Shown here one piece after another: positions 8,621-15,426 of a stretch of DNA of 26,234 nt (position 1 is the first letter of the stretch; each line of letters begins with the position of its first letter). The DNA is taken from the NCBI GenBank assembly GCA_900544815.1, contig UQWT01000025.1:1-26234 (forward strand), read 5' to 3'. The DNA comes from an uncultured Bacteroidales bacterium (GTDB taxonomy: Bacteria; Bacteroidota; Bacteroidia; Bacteroidales; UBA932). Below the pieces are notes generated by a model, which saw nothing but the letters and a program-made list of their open reading frames with translations, ran no database searches and had not been told where the DNA came from. The translations under genes and the position numbers were made by a program.

Positions 8621-9475
8621 ATGAAAAAAATTCTTTTAGCCTTAACCGTCTGCACGATGTTGACAGCGGTTGTTTCATGTGAGCAAGATGCTCCGGATAT
8701 CAGATTTCAACAGATAACTACAATCACAAATGACTATAGTGAAGTCATTAACGCTCTAAAGGATCATACTTTGACAATTTCACAGAAGATGGATCTCCTT
8801 GAAAAAGCAATGAAGAACCAGACACTAACCCTTTCCGAAAAGATATCTCTTTTGGAGGAGGCGCTTAAGAATCAGGCCATGACTCTTTCAGAAAAGATGG
8901 AATTACTTACAAAAGCCCATGAGAACGGAGTCCTCAAGTACGAAGAGTTGACAGATAAACTTATCGGTGAGATTAAGGCAACAAATGCAACTATAGCAGA
9001 AAAACTTGATGTTATCAAAAATGCTGTTGAGGCGCAGACAACAAATCTCAATTCTAAAATGGAGTTAATAAATAAAGCCATTGCACTTATTGCAAGTACA
9101 ATGGAGGAAGGTTTTGACAAGAATGCTGCAGCCTCCGAATTAGTGAAGACAGCGATAGAGTCCCTTAAAGGATCGTTGGAGGAGAAACTCGAAGCTATAA
9201 ACAGTGTGATTACCTCAGAGTCTACTAAGCTTTCCGATAAACTTGCCCTAATAAAGGGATCTGTTGATGCAGGGCTTGTAGGGGAGGACAGTACTCTTGG
9301 ACTTGTAAAGGCAGCGATTGAAGCTTTGAATTCGACAGCAGCAACAGCAAACGAGAAATTAGAAGCTATCAAAGAGGCTATTAATTCCCCACTTTCTGGG
9401 TTGAATGTAAAATTAGAAGCTATCAGCAGGCTGTGGCAGAAGGGTTGGTTGACATTACCGAGAAACAGGATATGA
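8621..9475 (+). CDS. Coiled-coil repeat lipoprotein, 5' part of a frameshifted gene
   Basis: Begins with a lipoprotein signal (MKKILLALTVCTMLTAVVSC, lipid-modified Cys20), so it is exported and membrane-anchored. From about residue 51 it consists of 18-residue helical repeats of the type x-x-L-S-E-K-L-E-L-I-x-x-A-I, for example LTISQKMDLLEKAMKNQT (51-68), LTLSEKISLLEEALKNQA (69-86), ATIAEKLDVIKNAVEAQT (123-140), GSLEEKLEAINSVITSES (184-201) and ATANEKLEAIKEAINSPL (241-258). These predict a long rod or coiled coil. The pattern breaks after LEAIS, and the last 15 residues (RLWQKGWLTLPRNRI) do not fit. The repeat resumes, in perfect 18-residue register, in the overlapping frame of the next entry. 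I infer one ancestral gene of about 498 residues missing one nucleotide near 9425-9430. I do not recognise a named family. Confidence 0.8.
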   Translation: MKKILLALTVCTMLTAVVSCEQDAPDIRFQQITTITNDYSEVINALKDHTLTISQKMDLLEKAMKNQTLTLSEKISLLEEALKNQAMTLSEKMELLTKAHENGVLKYEELTDKLIGEIKATNATIAEKLDVIKNAVEAQTTNLNSKMELINKAIALIASTMEEGFDKNAAASELVKTAIESLKGSLEEKLEAINSVITSESTKLSDKLALIKGSVDAGLVGEDSTLGLVKAAIEALNSTAATANEKLEAIKEAINSPLSGLNVKLEAISRLWQKGWLTLPRNRI

Positions 9476-10116
9476 TATTAGCTGCTCTCAACAGTGTATC
9501 AACTTACACCTTTACGAAAGATGAAGTCCTTGAGGTGGGAGATGACTATTTATTGGTTGATGCGGCCTTCTATGATTCCAATTACGAGAACTATGAGGTT
9601 GTGAGGGTTCTTAAGGATTTGATTCCGCTCTCTTTGCCAAAAAAATATAAATTCTATTTTAAGCTGCCTTCCGGCAAATATCCTTTATCCGACAGTGAGA
9701 ACACAAGTTTCTATGGACCGCTTTATGAGGAAGGGGGAATATTGAGTGGTATCAGCGGTTCAACAGGTATAATTCTTGCCGTTGATCTTAACCCTAATGC
9801 AAGTTCAACTCCTGCCTATAGGGAGATGAACGGCCATACATGTTATTACATTAAGAAAGTCCATAAAAATTGCAACTACATATTCCGTGTAAAGATAGGA
9901 AGCAGGGCTGCCGGCAAGAAACTTAAAGTATTGGATATGAGTTCTTCAGACATGTTCAGACAGATTCCAATGACAGGTGGAGAATATTTAGAGTATGACC
10001 ATAGAAGTGATGCAACGAAGACTACAATAGGCTTTTGGGGCTTTGTAGAGTTGGAATACTTGTCTGGCCAGTATAAAGATCATTCCAAGGAGTTTATAGT
10101 AGTTGAAGATAACTAA
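9433..10116 (+). CDS. C-terminal part of the frameshifted coiled-coil lipoprotein
   Basis: An in-frame GTG at 9433 opens this frame, but no independent start signal is apparent. The first residues, AEGL followed by VDITEKQDMILAALNSVS, are the end of one and all of another 18-residue helical repeat from the preceding frame. So this is very probably the 3' part of the same gene. After the last repeat comes a domain of about 200 residues that looks beta-rich (TYTFTKDEVLEVGDDYLLVD, FYFKLPSGKYPLSD, CYYIKKVHKNCNYIFRVKIG). It could be a surface-exposed head at the end of the rod. It has no signal peptide of its own, so it could reach the cell surface only as part of the joined protein. The family is unknown to me. 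The following outer-membrane protein gene starts 12 bp after its stop, implying one transcript. Confidence 0.7.
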   Translation: MAEGLVDITEKQDMILAALNSVSTYTFTKDEVLEVGDDYLLVDAAFYDSNYENYEVVRVLKDLIPLSLPKKYKFYFKLPSGKYPLSDSENTSFYGPLYEEGGILSGISGSTGIILAVDLNPNASSTPAYREMNGHTCYYIKKVHKNCNYIFRVKIGSRAAGKKLKVLDMSSSDMFRQIPMTGGEYLEYDHRSDATKTTIGFWGFVELEYLSGQYKDHSKEFIVVEDN

Positions 10117-10128
10117 CCTGTCATCTGT

Positions 10129-10881
10129 ATGAAACGATATTTAACAATAGTATTATTGACATTATCCTCCGCATGGTTCACGTGCATTGGGGCACAGGAA
10201 CGTAATGTGGGAGCGTGCCGTACTGCCACCTGGAACCTCTATGCAGAGGGAGGTGCAACAATGGTGCATGGAGTGGAAATGTCAAATGTGAACGCTGCCT
10301 CCGGAACGAATATCTTCCCGGAGGTAGGTATGGGAGTCTCGTTCAACATCCGTCCGTTGATTAGGGTCGGGCTTAATTATGATTTATCAAAGTATGCTCG
10401 CGAACAGCGGTTTTCTGAGTTTCAACCTTTGGAGATTCCCAAGGGCGAGGGGACACTTTCCGAGCAATATGGTGGATTAGCATACTCAAAGATGTGGACT
10501 CGCTACCACGCCGTTGACATAACGTTGGAGCTCAATGTGCTTGAACTTTGGAAGAACCGCACATGCAAACGGTTTAACCTTTATGCAGGAGTAGGTTTCG
10601 GCCGGCTTTTCGCAAAGGGGAACACCTACAACATCTCTATGGGGCATGAGCGCTGGAGCGAACCATACAAAGAGACAATAAACAGCTGGCTGAATGCAGT
10701 GAATACTCATCATAAGTATAATGCAGGCTATGTTCCAATGCTGTTGTCTGCTGAGTTTGACATCACTCCTATAGTGACCATTGGTCTCCAAGGGAACTAC
10801 AAACGTCTTCTTGGCAATGACTGCGACCATGCACCCAAAGGAATAGGCACGGGTTCCGCGGTTTTGAGGGTCAGACTTTAA
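10129..10881 (+). CDS. Outer-membrane beta-barrel protein
   Basis: 250 residues. An N-terminal signal peptide (MKRYLTIVLLTLSSAWFTCI, cleavage probably after GAQ) is followed by alternating, glycine- and aromatic-rich strands: WNLYAEGGATMVHGVEMS, GVSFNIRPLIRVGLNYDLS, AVDITLELNVLEL, FNLYAGVGFGRLFAKG, IVTIGLQGNYKRLLGN. These are typical of a small eight-stranded OmpA-type barrel. There is no OmpA peptidoglycan-binding domain. The last residues alternate as a terminal strand (GSAVLRVRL), but the final residue is Leu, not the usual aromatic. It is coded 12 bp after the coiled-coil lipoprotein, so the two probably act together at the outer membrane. Function beyond that is not indicated. Confidence 0.75.
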   Translation: MKRYLTIVLLTLSSAWFTCIGAQERNVGACRTATWNLYAEGGATMVHGVEMSNVNAASGTNIFPEVGMGVSFNIRPLIRVGLNYDLSKYAREQRFSEFQPLEIPKGEGTLSEQYGGLAYSKMWTRYHAVDITLELNVLELWKNRTCKRFNLYAGVGFGRLFAKGNTYNISMGHERWSEPYKETINSWLNAVNTHHKYNAGYVPMLLSAEFDITPIVTIGLQGNYKRLLGNDCDHAPKGIGTGSAVLRVRL

Positions 10882-10893
10882 AATTTTAAATAG

Positions 10894-10936
10894 GCCAACG
10901 CCGTATTAGTTTATTAGCTTTAGCTTTGGCGTTGGC
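10894..10936 (+). terminator. Hairpin after the beta-barrel gene
   Basis: GCCAACGCC (10894-10902) and GGCGTTGGC (10928-10936) form a perfect 9-bp stem with a 25-nt loop, starting 12 nt after the stop. The right arm belongs to the hexamer array that follows. No clear T run follows, so a terminator role is only suggested. Confidence 0.4.
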
Positions 10937-11004
10937 TTTAGCTAATTAAGTTTATAGTTAAAAGTTCGCTTACGCGCGGCTTTAGCTTTGGCGTTGGCTA
11001 ATTT
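10914..11004. repeat. Third GCNTTN hexamer array
   Basis: Two blocks, AGCTTTAGCTTTGGCGTTGG (starting at 10916) and GGCTTTAGCTTTGGCGTTGG (starting at 10978), separated by AT-rich sequence containing TTCGCTTACGCGCG. It is the same hexamer family and orientation as the arrays at 5985 and 8193. It lacks their T tract and TAAAGA segment. It occupies the 10882-11184 gap together with the hairpins; the rest (11005-11125) shows nothing recognisable. Confidence 0.75.
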
Positions 11005-11125
11005 AATTTTGATAGCCAACCGCAAGGCATCCAGAGCAGAGGAGATAGAGATGTACGGAAAACAGATTTCAATGCGTTCAATTACGCATAAGTCAAAAAA
11101 AATTTATAATCGCAAACGTCTGAAA

Positions 11126-11167
11126 AAGGCAGGCATTAACTTAAATAATGACCTGCCTTAATTTTTT
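11126..11167 (-). terminator. Bidirectional terminator after the winged-helix gene
   Basis: AAGGCAGG (11126-11133) pairs with CCTGCCTT (11152-11159), and ATTA/TAAT extends the stem around a short loop. The minus strand reads into TTTTTC and the plus strand into TTAATTTTTTC, so it can stop transcription from either side. It lies 18 nt beyond the stop of the small winged-helix gene. Confidence 0.75.
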
Positions 11168-11184
11168 CGTTAAAGATAAAACTA

Positions 11185-11361
11185 TTACGCAATAGTCCAT
11201 TTGCAACGCACAGGCGATACAATAGCACCTTCATCTTTTAACTGTTTCATAGCTTTATCCACATCTTTGCGGTCTAATCCGCTTAATTCTGCAACCTTAC
11301 CGGCGTTTACCGGTATACCGGCCTCTTTCATTGCAGCCAATACTTTTTCTTTTGCATCCAT
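11185..11361 (-). CDS. Small winged-helix transcriptional regulator (58 aa)
   Basis: ATG at 11361 to TAA at 11187-11185. The 58 residues start MDAKEKVLAAMKEAGIPVNA and continue GKVAELSGLDRKDVDKAMKQ, LKDEGAIVSP, VRCKWTIA. This is a compact helix-turn-helix with a wing: helix 1 (EKVLAAMKEAG), helix 2 (AGKVAELSG), recognition helix (DRKDVDKAMKQLKDEG) and a short beta wing with a conserved-looking Cys (VRCKWTI). It resembles the small MarR-like HTH proteins common in Bacteroidales. It stands alone, with its own terminator and an upstream candidate promoter. A partner or target cannot be deduced; an imperfect palindrome at its transcription start suggests self-regulation. Confidence 0.85.
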   Translation of the reverse strand: MDAKEKVLAAMKEAGIPVNAGKVAELSGLDRKDVDKAMKQLKDEGAIVSPVRCKWTIA

Positions 11362-11393
11362 AACAACTTTAATTTAATACCATATTTAACATA

Positions 11394-11428
11394 CTAAACA
11401 AACATTTGTTTTAGCAACTACAAATTTA
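11394..11428 (-). promoter_or_regulatory. Promoter and possible operator of winged-helix gene
   Basis: TAAATTTG on the minus strand (11428-11421) matches TAnnTTTG; the -33 region is weak. Immediately downstream, at the expected start of transcription, 11394-11414 is an imperfect palindrome (CTAAACAAA and TTTGTTTTAG arms). That is a plausible operator position. Binding by the encoded regulator is inferred only. Confidence 0.4.
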
Positions 11429-11452
11429 AGGTTTTCCCTATTCATGAAAAAT

Positions 11453-11947
11453 TTAACTTATAAGTAGTTGTCTAATTGTATCAGCATTAACAATGTCTGT
11501 AGTTAAAATACGACATGACTTTATACCTAACTTATTGAGTATTTGATCTTTTATCTTATCGCGTGATATTTGTACATCTTTGCTTTTGTGGTAGCTCCAC
11601 CCATCAACCTCTATTGTTTTAACAGGCAACTTTGTTAGTGAATTGTAAATTAAAAAATCAACATGCGAGAAAGAACTTTGGGCAAACGTTCTTTCTGTGT
11701 CGTTTAGTATTTCCCAATTATTCAGCAACAATGATATGGGGTAATGGCATATCACATCGGTATTAGATAAATTAAGTTCCAAAATAGTATCTATTAAAAG
11801 ATTGTAGATAATATTCTCAGATAAGTGTTCAGAAACAGATAAGTGCGTTTTCTCGTATTTCAACCGCTCTGCAGTATATTGCTTATAAAGAAGGTCAAAT
11901 GCAGAATGAAGATTACTCCTTTTAATTTCAAAATTATTATACCTCAT
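11453..11947 (-). CDS. PD-(D/E)XK nuclease-like protein (DUF2726/DUF559-like)
   Basis: 164 residues. HVDFLIYN (Asp97) followed by VKTIEVDGWSYH (Glu113, Asp115) is a D-x(n)-E-x-D core of the very-short-patch-repair/DUF559-like branch of PD-(D/E)XK nucleases. The following segment (SRDKIKDQILNKLGI, then SCRILTTD) is typical of it. LSENIIYNLL near residue 42 resembles the helix before this domain at the C-terminus of large superfamily I helicase-nuclease proteins. It is therefore either a small stand-alone nuclease-like protein or the surviving C-terminal domain of such a helicase. No helicase sequence is seen upstream (11948-12004 is only 57 bp). Its role is unknown. Confidence 0.6.
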   Translation of the reverse strand: MRYNNFEIKRSNLHSAFDLLYKQYTAERLKYEKTHLSVSEHLSENIIYNLLIDTILELNLSNTDVICHYPISLLLNNWEILNDTERTFAQSSFSHVDFLIYNSLTKLPVKTIEVDGWSYHKSKDVQISRDKIKDQILNKLGIKSCRILTTDIVNADTIRQLLIS

Positions 11948-12004
11948 TATCTTCTAAATATTCATACGACCTATTTGTATAAAATACTCGTCGGGAAGAG
12001 CAGG

Positions 12005-12619
12005 TTAATCATTTAGTGCCAAGTTTATAATCTCTTTAAGCTCGAATTCAAGTTGCTTTGTATTTTTAAAATGAATGGCATACATTCCGGCATTGCGAGC
12101 ACCCTCTACATTGATCAACTTGTCATCGGTAAAAATACATTCTTGTGGATGCAGATTAAACTTATGGCAGCACCTTTGGTAAATGGACAGGTCTGGTTTG
12201 ATGAGTTTTTCTTCCGAAGAGATGAGAGTGCCGTCCATCATTTTTAAAATATCAAACTTTTCTATTACATCGTACACTGCACAACTCCAATTTGTAAGCC
12301 CGTAAAGGCCATACCCCTCAGACCGCAGTTTTAACAATAAACTCCTCATTCCGGGCACCTCATTTGTCATTGCGTCTATCTGTCTGTCGTGAAATGCTTT
12401 AAGATAGTCGTACCAATGTGGATATTCCTTCTGTAACTCGGCAATCAGCTCTTTAAAAGTCTTTACACCTCTGTCACAATGTTCAACAAAACTTGGATTA
12501 CAGGTTAACTCTGTAAACTGCGCCCGTTCATTTGGATCTGATACTATGGTTTTAAGGAAATTGTCATAATCATAGTCTACAAGCACCCCTCCAAAATCAA
12601 AAATAATATTGTGTATCAT
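12005..12619 (-). CDS. HAD-superfamily phosphatase (subclass IA, YihX-like)
   Basis: 204 residues. Motif I is IIFDFGGVLVDYD with nucleophile Asp8; the usual second Asp is Gly, as in the DFGGVL subgroup. The helical cap lies around residues 16-90. Motif II is YGLTNWS (about residue 109), motif III Lys is in KLIKPDLSIY, and motif IV is CIFTDDKLINVEGA. This is closest to the YihX/epoxide-hydrolase-N-terminal-like branch, whose members dephosphorylate sugar phosphates. The actual substrate cannot be told. It lies 15 bp downstream of the EamA transporter gene on the same strand and probably shares its transcript. A TTCCCGAC octamer (11990) follows the stop by 8 nt. Confidence 0.88.
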   Translation of the reverse strand: MIHNIIFDFGGVLVDYDYDNFLKTIVSDPNERAQFTELTCNPSFVEHCDRGVKTFKELIAELQKEYPHWYDYLKAFHDRQIDAMTNEVPGMRSLLLKLRSEGYGLYGLTNWSCAVYDVIEKFDILKMMDGTLISSEEKLIKPDLSIYQRCCHKFNLHPQECIFTDDKLINVEGARNAGMYAIHFKNTKQLEFELKEIINLALND

Positions 12620-12634
12620 ATCCTTTATTAGTAG

Positions 12635-13525
12635 TTATCTTTTAGTCATGGAAATCATGAATGTTACAGCCACAATGGCTATACAAATGCCTGTTATAAT
12701 ATTTGTTGTAAGCGGTTCACCAAACATAAGGGTACCAACAAGAATAGCTGTAATAGGTTCAAACACCCCTAATACAGATGCTTTGGTTGCTCCTATATTT
12801 CTTGTTGCAATGGCAAGAGTGGCCGTGGAGACAATGGTTGGCAGTAGTGCAAGACCTACAAGATTCAGCCAGTCTGTAGCACCCGAAATACCGGCAACAA
12901 TATCGGTATGCGAGAAAGCAATCTTACCTATGAAAACAAGTGCACCAACGCTTAGAGCATAGAATGTAAGCAGTGTGTTGGATATGCCGGCAATCACCTT
13001 GCTTCGGTTGATAATCACAATAAACAGCGCGTAGACCAATGCAGAGCATATAGAGAGCACAATACCAACAGGATTGACAGCCTGCCCCGCGCTTCCTTGT
13101 GTCATTATGATTACACCGCCAAATGTAGCCGCAATAGCAAGCCACACGGGCCACGACGGTATCACCCTAAGAAAGACCATAATAATAGCAACAAGCACGG
13201 GATAAAGAAATACAAGAGTTGTAGCAAGCCCAGATGCTATATAATTGTACGCTTCAAAAAGAAACATACTGCTCGATGTGTACAACAGTCCAAGGACTAA
13301 AAGCACACCTGCCTGTTTCCACGATACTTTAAAATTCTGCTTTGTAAGCAATAAGAAGGCGCCCAACAACACAACCGCAAATGAGTATCTGAAAAAAAGA
13401 ATAGATTCTATTGCCACACCCTTATTCATAAGGGGCATGGCAAATAATGGATTAAGGCCGTATGTGATGCCGGTTATAATGCCAGAAGGGTAACCTATAA
13501 TTGCGTTTTTACTTAGCTTCTTCAT
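12635..13525 (-). CDS. EamA/DMT-family membrane transporter
   Basis: 296 residues with about ten hydrophobic helices arranged as two EamA repeats. The first starts at IIGYPSGIITGITYGLNPLF and ends near IIMTQGS (about residue 145); the second starts at NPVGIVLSICSALVYALFIV. The second repeat has the usual end motif: LGVFEPITAILVGTLMFGEP followed by LTTNIITGICIAIVAVTFM. It is an inner-membrane drug/metabolite-type exporter; the substrate is unpredictable. It is the probable first gene of a two-gene unit with the HAD phosphatase. Confidence 0.92.
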   Translation of the reverse strand: MKKLSKNAIIGYPSGIITGITYGLNPLFAMPLMNKGVAIESILFFRYSFAVVLLGAFLLLTKQNFKVSWKQAGVLLVLGLLYTSSSMFLFEAYNYIASGLATTLVFLYPVLVAIIMVFLRVIPSWPVWLAIAATFGGVIIMTQGSAGQAVNPVGIVLSICSALVYALFIVIINRSKVIAGISNTLLTFYALSVGALVFIGKIAFSHTDIVAGISGATDWLNLVGLALLPTIVSTATLAIATRNIGATKASVLGVFEPITAILVGTLMFGEPLTTNIITGICIAIVAVTFMISMTKR

Positions 13526-13547
13526 TACTCAAACTGTAAATTGCCCG

Positions 13548-13555
13548 CAAAAGTA
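13548..13555 (-). promoter_or_regulatory. Promoter -7 box of the EamA-HAD operon
   Basis: TACTTTTG on the minus strand is a perfect TAnnTTTG, with the start of transcription about 15 nt before the ATG at 13525. No good -33 TTG is seen at the right spacing. A GTCGGGAA octamer (13580-13587) lies 25 nt upstream, in the 75-bp gap after the deformylase stop. Confidence 0.45.
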
Positions 13556-13600
13556 GCAATTTTTTATATGCCTGTTTTCTTCCCGACAAATATGCAAGTA

Positions 13601-14197
13601 TCAATTTAGCCCTTCTAAGTAATCTGTATATAGTATGCCATCCAAGTGGTCGCACTCATGCTGAAAAATTACCGCTGTAAAACCTTTAATATGTTCAGTA
13701 GTATCATTAAAAGTCTTTACTGAGGTATAGGTGATGCTTATTTCTTGATAACGAGCTACATTACCGTGTTTTCCCGGAATACTGAGACAACCCTCGCCTC
13801 CAATCTTCTTTTCGCCTGCGTGGTTGACTACTTTTACATTTGGGTACACTTCAAATGGGAAGCCCTCTTTATCAAAACGCTGAACAGCCACAACACGGCG
13901 CAATATTCCAACCTGAGGTCCCGCAATTCCAACACCATCCTGCTCCGGAGAGGTTACAGTAGCCACCATCTTCTCTGCCAAGGTAGCATATTCGCTGCTC
14001 TCAAGCTCCCGGTTACTGATTGGACTGCATTTGCTACGTAGTACTAAAGAGTCTGTCTCATTACAAACAGTAAGAACCCTCATAATCTCTCCCTGTCCGT
14101 TGATGATTTCTCTCTCCTTCTCACTCCATTCACTTGGTTGGCAAGCAACTGCCATCACCACTGTCATTATTAATAAAATACTCCTAATTGTTCTCAT
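13601..14197 (-). CDS. def: Peptide deformylase with lipoprotein signal
   Basis: 198 residues. All three deformylase motifs are present: GVGIAGPQVG (88-97), EGCLS with metal ligand Cys137, and QHECDHLDG with His180, Glu181 and His184. The usual GLAAPQ is GIAGPQ here. The enzyme normally removes formyl from nascent chains in the cytoplasm. This copy begins MRTIRSILLIMTVVMAVAC, a lipoprotein-like signal with lipidation at Cys19, so it is predicted to be exported. An internal start that skips the signal (Met39, MRVLTVC) would leave a deformylase core. Which start is used decides its location. The start codon abuts the DUF5131 stop (TAA-ATG), so the two are translationally coupled. Confidence 0.92.
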   Translation of the reverse strand: MRTIRSILLIMTVVMAVACQPSEWSEKEREIINGQGEIMRVLTVCNETDSLVLRSKCSPISNRELESSEYATLAEKMVATVTSPEQDGVGIAGPQVGILRRVVAVQRFDKEGFPFEVYPNVKVVNHAGEKKIGGEGCLSIPGKHGNVARYQEISITYTSVKTFNDTTEHIKGFTAVIFQHECDHLDGILYTDYLEGLN

Positions 14198-15010
14198 TTA
14201 TATTGTATTGTTATGATAATCATCCTCTTTCCACTCAAACCTTACTGTTTCCGGAACGTAGAACTTTCCAATTCTATAATCAATATTTGCCTTGTGCGCC
14301 TGACTAAGCTGAAATTTTCGCGGCACTCTGTACATCTTCCCATCCTTAATGAAACGGGCTCCTGTCTGATGGAAGCGGAATGGCACACCGGCCTTTATGC
14401 ACTGCTCTCTTAAACCGAGAACCCAATCATAGTTACATGGGCGGGCCTCCAAGCCCGATTCTCCTCCAACACTTACCTCCTCAATGCTTTCATCAAGATA
14501 AGAGGAGAGAACTACAGGGCCAATAAGCGGCGACATTATTATGCTTTTATGCTTAATTGGCAATGTTTTAAAGATTGGCAGGCGGTAATCTGCCATCTGC
14601 TGATTTTCTACAGTACAACCTACCAAGACGTTTTCATAGCCATCACCCCAATTGTCGGGAATACAATCCATAAAACGGTCTATGCGCTTGGTGAAGAAAT
14701 AGAACCAAAGGTCACTTCTCTCCTTTATCATCTTCCAGCACTCCTTGCGCCACTCATCTGCATCTTTAAGCAGGAAATCCGATGTAAAGCAGGTAAAAAC
14801 TACCTTGCCGCTCTCTATCTTCCATGACTTGTCACGCTTGCGTTTGACCGGCAGATTAAAGTTCCCGGTCTTGCGGCATTGGCTGCTCGAAATCTCGCTG
14901 CCATACATCTCATCCTGCCTGTATACATAGCAATACTTGCATCCGGGGCTGATTTTTGTACAACCATGCCACGGATTCCAATCTGCATATATCTCCCATT
15001 GTTCTGCCAT
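14198..15010 (-). CDS. DUF5131 (phage Gp37/Gp68-like) radical-SAM-like protein
   Basis: 270 residues. WNPWHGCTKISPGCKYCY (11-28) carries the characteristic C-x6-C-x2-C cluster (Cys17, Cys24, Cys27) of the Gp37/Gp68 family, thought to bind an iron-sulfur cluster like radical SAM enzymes. Further family motifs follow: FTCFTSDFLLKDADEWR, FFTKRIDRF, LVGCTVENQQMADYRLP, SPLIGPV, VSVGGESGLEARPCNYDW, and FRFHQTGARFIKDGK near the end. The length is typical. The function of the family is not established. It lies directly upstream of the deformylase, and 18 nt before its start is a TTCCCGAC octamer (15028). Confidence 0.9.
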   Translation of the reverse strand: MAEQWEIYADWNPWHGCTKISPGCKYCYVYRQDEMYGSEISSSQCRKTGNFNLPVKRKRDKSWKIESGKVVFTCFTSDFLLKDADEWRKECWKMIKERSDLWFYFFTKRIDRFMDCIPDNWGDGYENVLVGCTVENQQMADYRLPIFKTLPIKHKSIIMSPLIGPVVLSSYLDESIEEVSVGGESGLEARPCNYDWVLGLREQCIKAGVPFRFHQTGARFIKDGKMYRVPRKFQLSQAHKANIDYRIGKFYVPETVRFEWKEDDYHNNTI

Positions 15011-15143
15011 AAAGTTTAATTTTCTTCTTCCCGACGAATCATCTTTTTATTTTATATGATAACATCTTGCCATTACGTTACAGGCGGTGAAGATATGCAT
15101 ATTTTCGCATAAAGTGAATCGTTAGAATAAAAAAATATATTGT

Positions 15144-15163
15144 CTCATATTCCTTAATATGAG
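15144..15163. terminator. Hairpin in the 15011-15426 gap
   Basis: CTCATATT (15144-15151) and AATATGAG (15156-15163) form a perfect 8-bp stem with a CCTT loop. A T-rich run (TTATTTTTTG) follows a few bases downstream on the plus strand. No plus-strand gene ends just upstream, so what it would terminate is unclear. Confidence 0.4.
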
Positions 15164-15333
15164 GCAGGTTATTTTTTGAAGGTTACTTAAAACAATGGGG
15201 GTGTAACAGAATCGTAACGGCTGTAAACGAGTCCCTAAATGCCAATATACGTACTCCCGATATTCAAACTAAAGGGCAACCTTGCTACGAAACCAAAGAG
15301 GTGGAAAAATGGATAATTGATTATATAGGATAA
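15163..15333 (+). pseudogene. Possible ORF remnant without start codon
   Basis: An open frame after a stop at 15160-15162 reads GRLFFEGYLKQWGCNRIVTA, then VNESLNANIRTPDIQTKGQP and CYETKEVEKWIIDYIG before TAA. It looks protein-like, especially the amphipathic end, but has no ATG. It may be the tail of a lost gene or chance. I do not recognise the family. Apart from this and the hairpin, the 15011-15426 gap holds only the nfeD promoter. Confidence 0.3.
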
Positions 15334-15388
15334 TAATATGTATTTAATGACAGAACAAGTTATTCTGTGATACTTAACCTAAAATCAC

Positions 15389-15396
15389 TATATTTG
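15389..15396 (+). promoter_or_regulatory. Promoter -7 box of nfeD-stomatin operon
   Basis: TATATTTG is a perfect TAnnTTTG, 30 nt before the ATG at 15427. The -33 element is weak (CTG or TGTG near 15365-15369). Confidence 0.5.
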
Positions 15397-15426
15397 TAGG
15401 TAGATAAAACAACTAAATTTACTACT

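Noticed and set aside
9415..9440. Programmed -1 frameshift in the lipoprotein gene
   Set aside because: The direction fits, but there is no slippery heptamer or clear downstream structure, so a plain 1-nt deletion is simpler.
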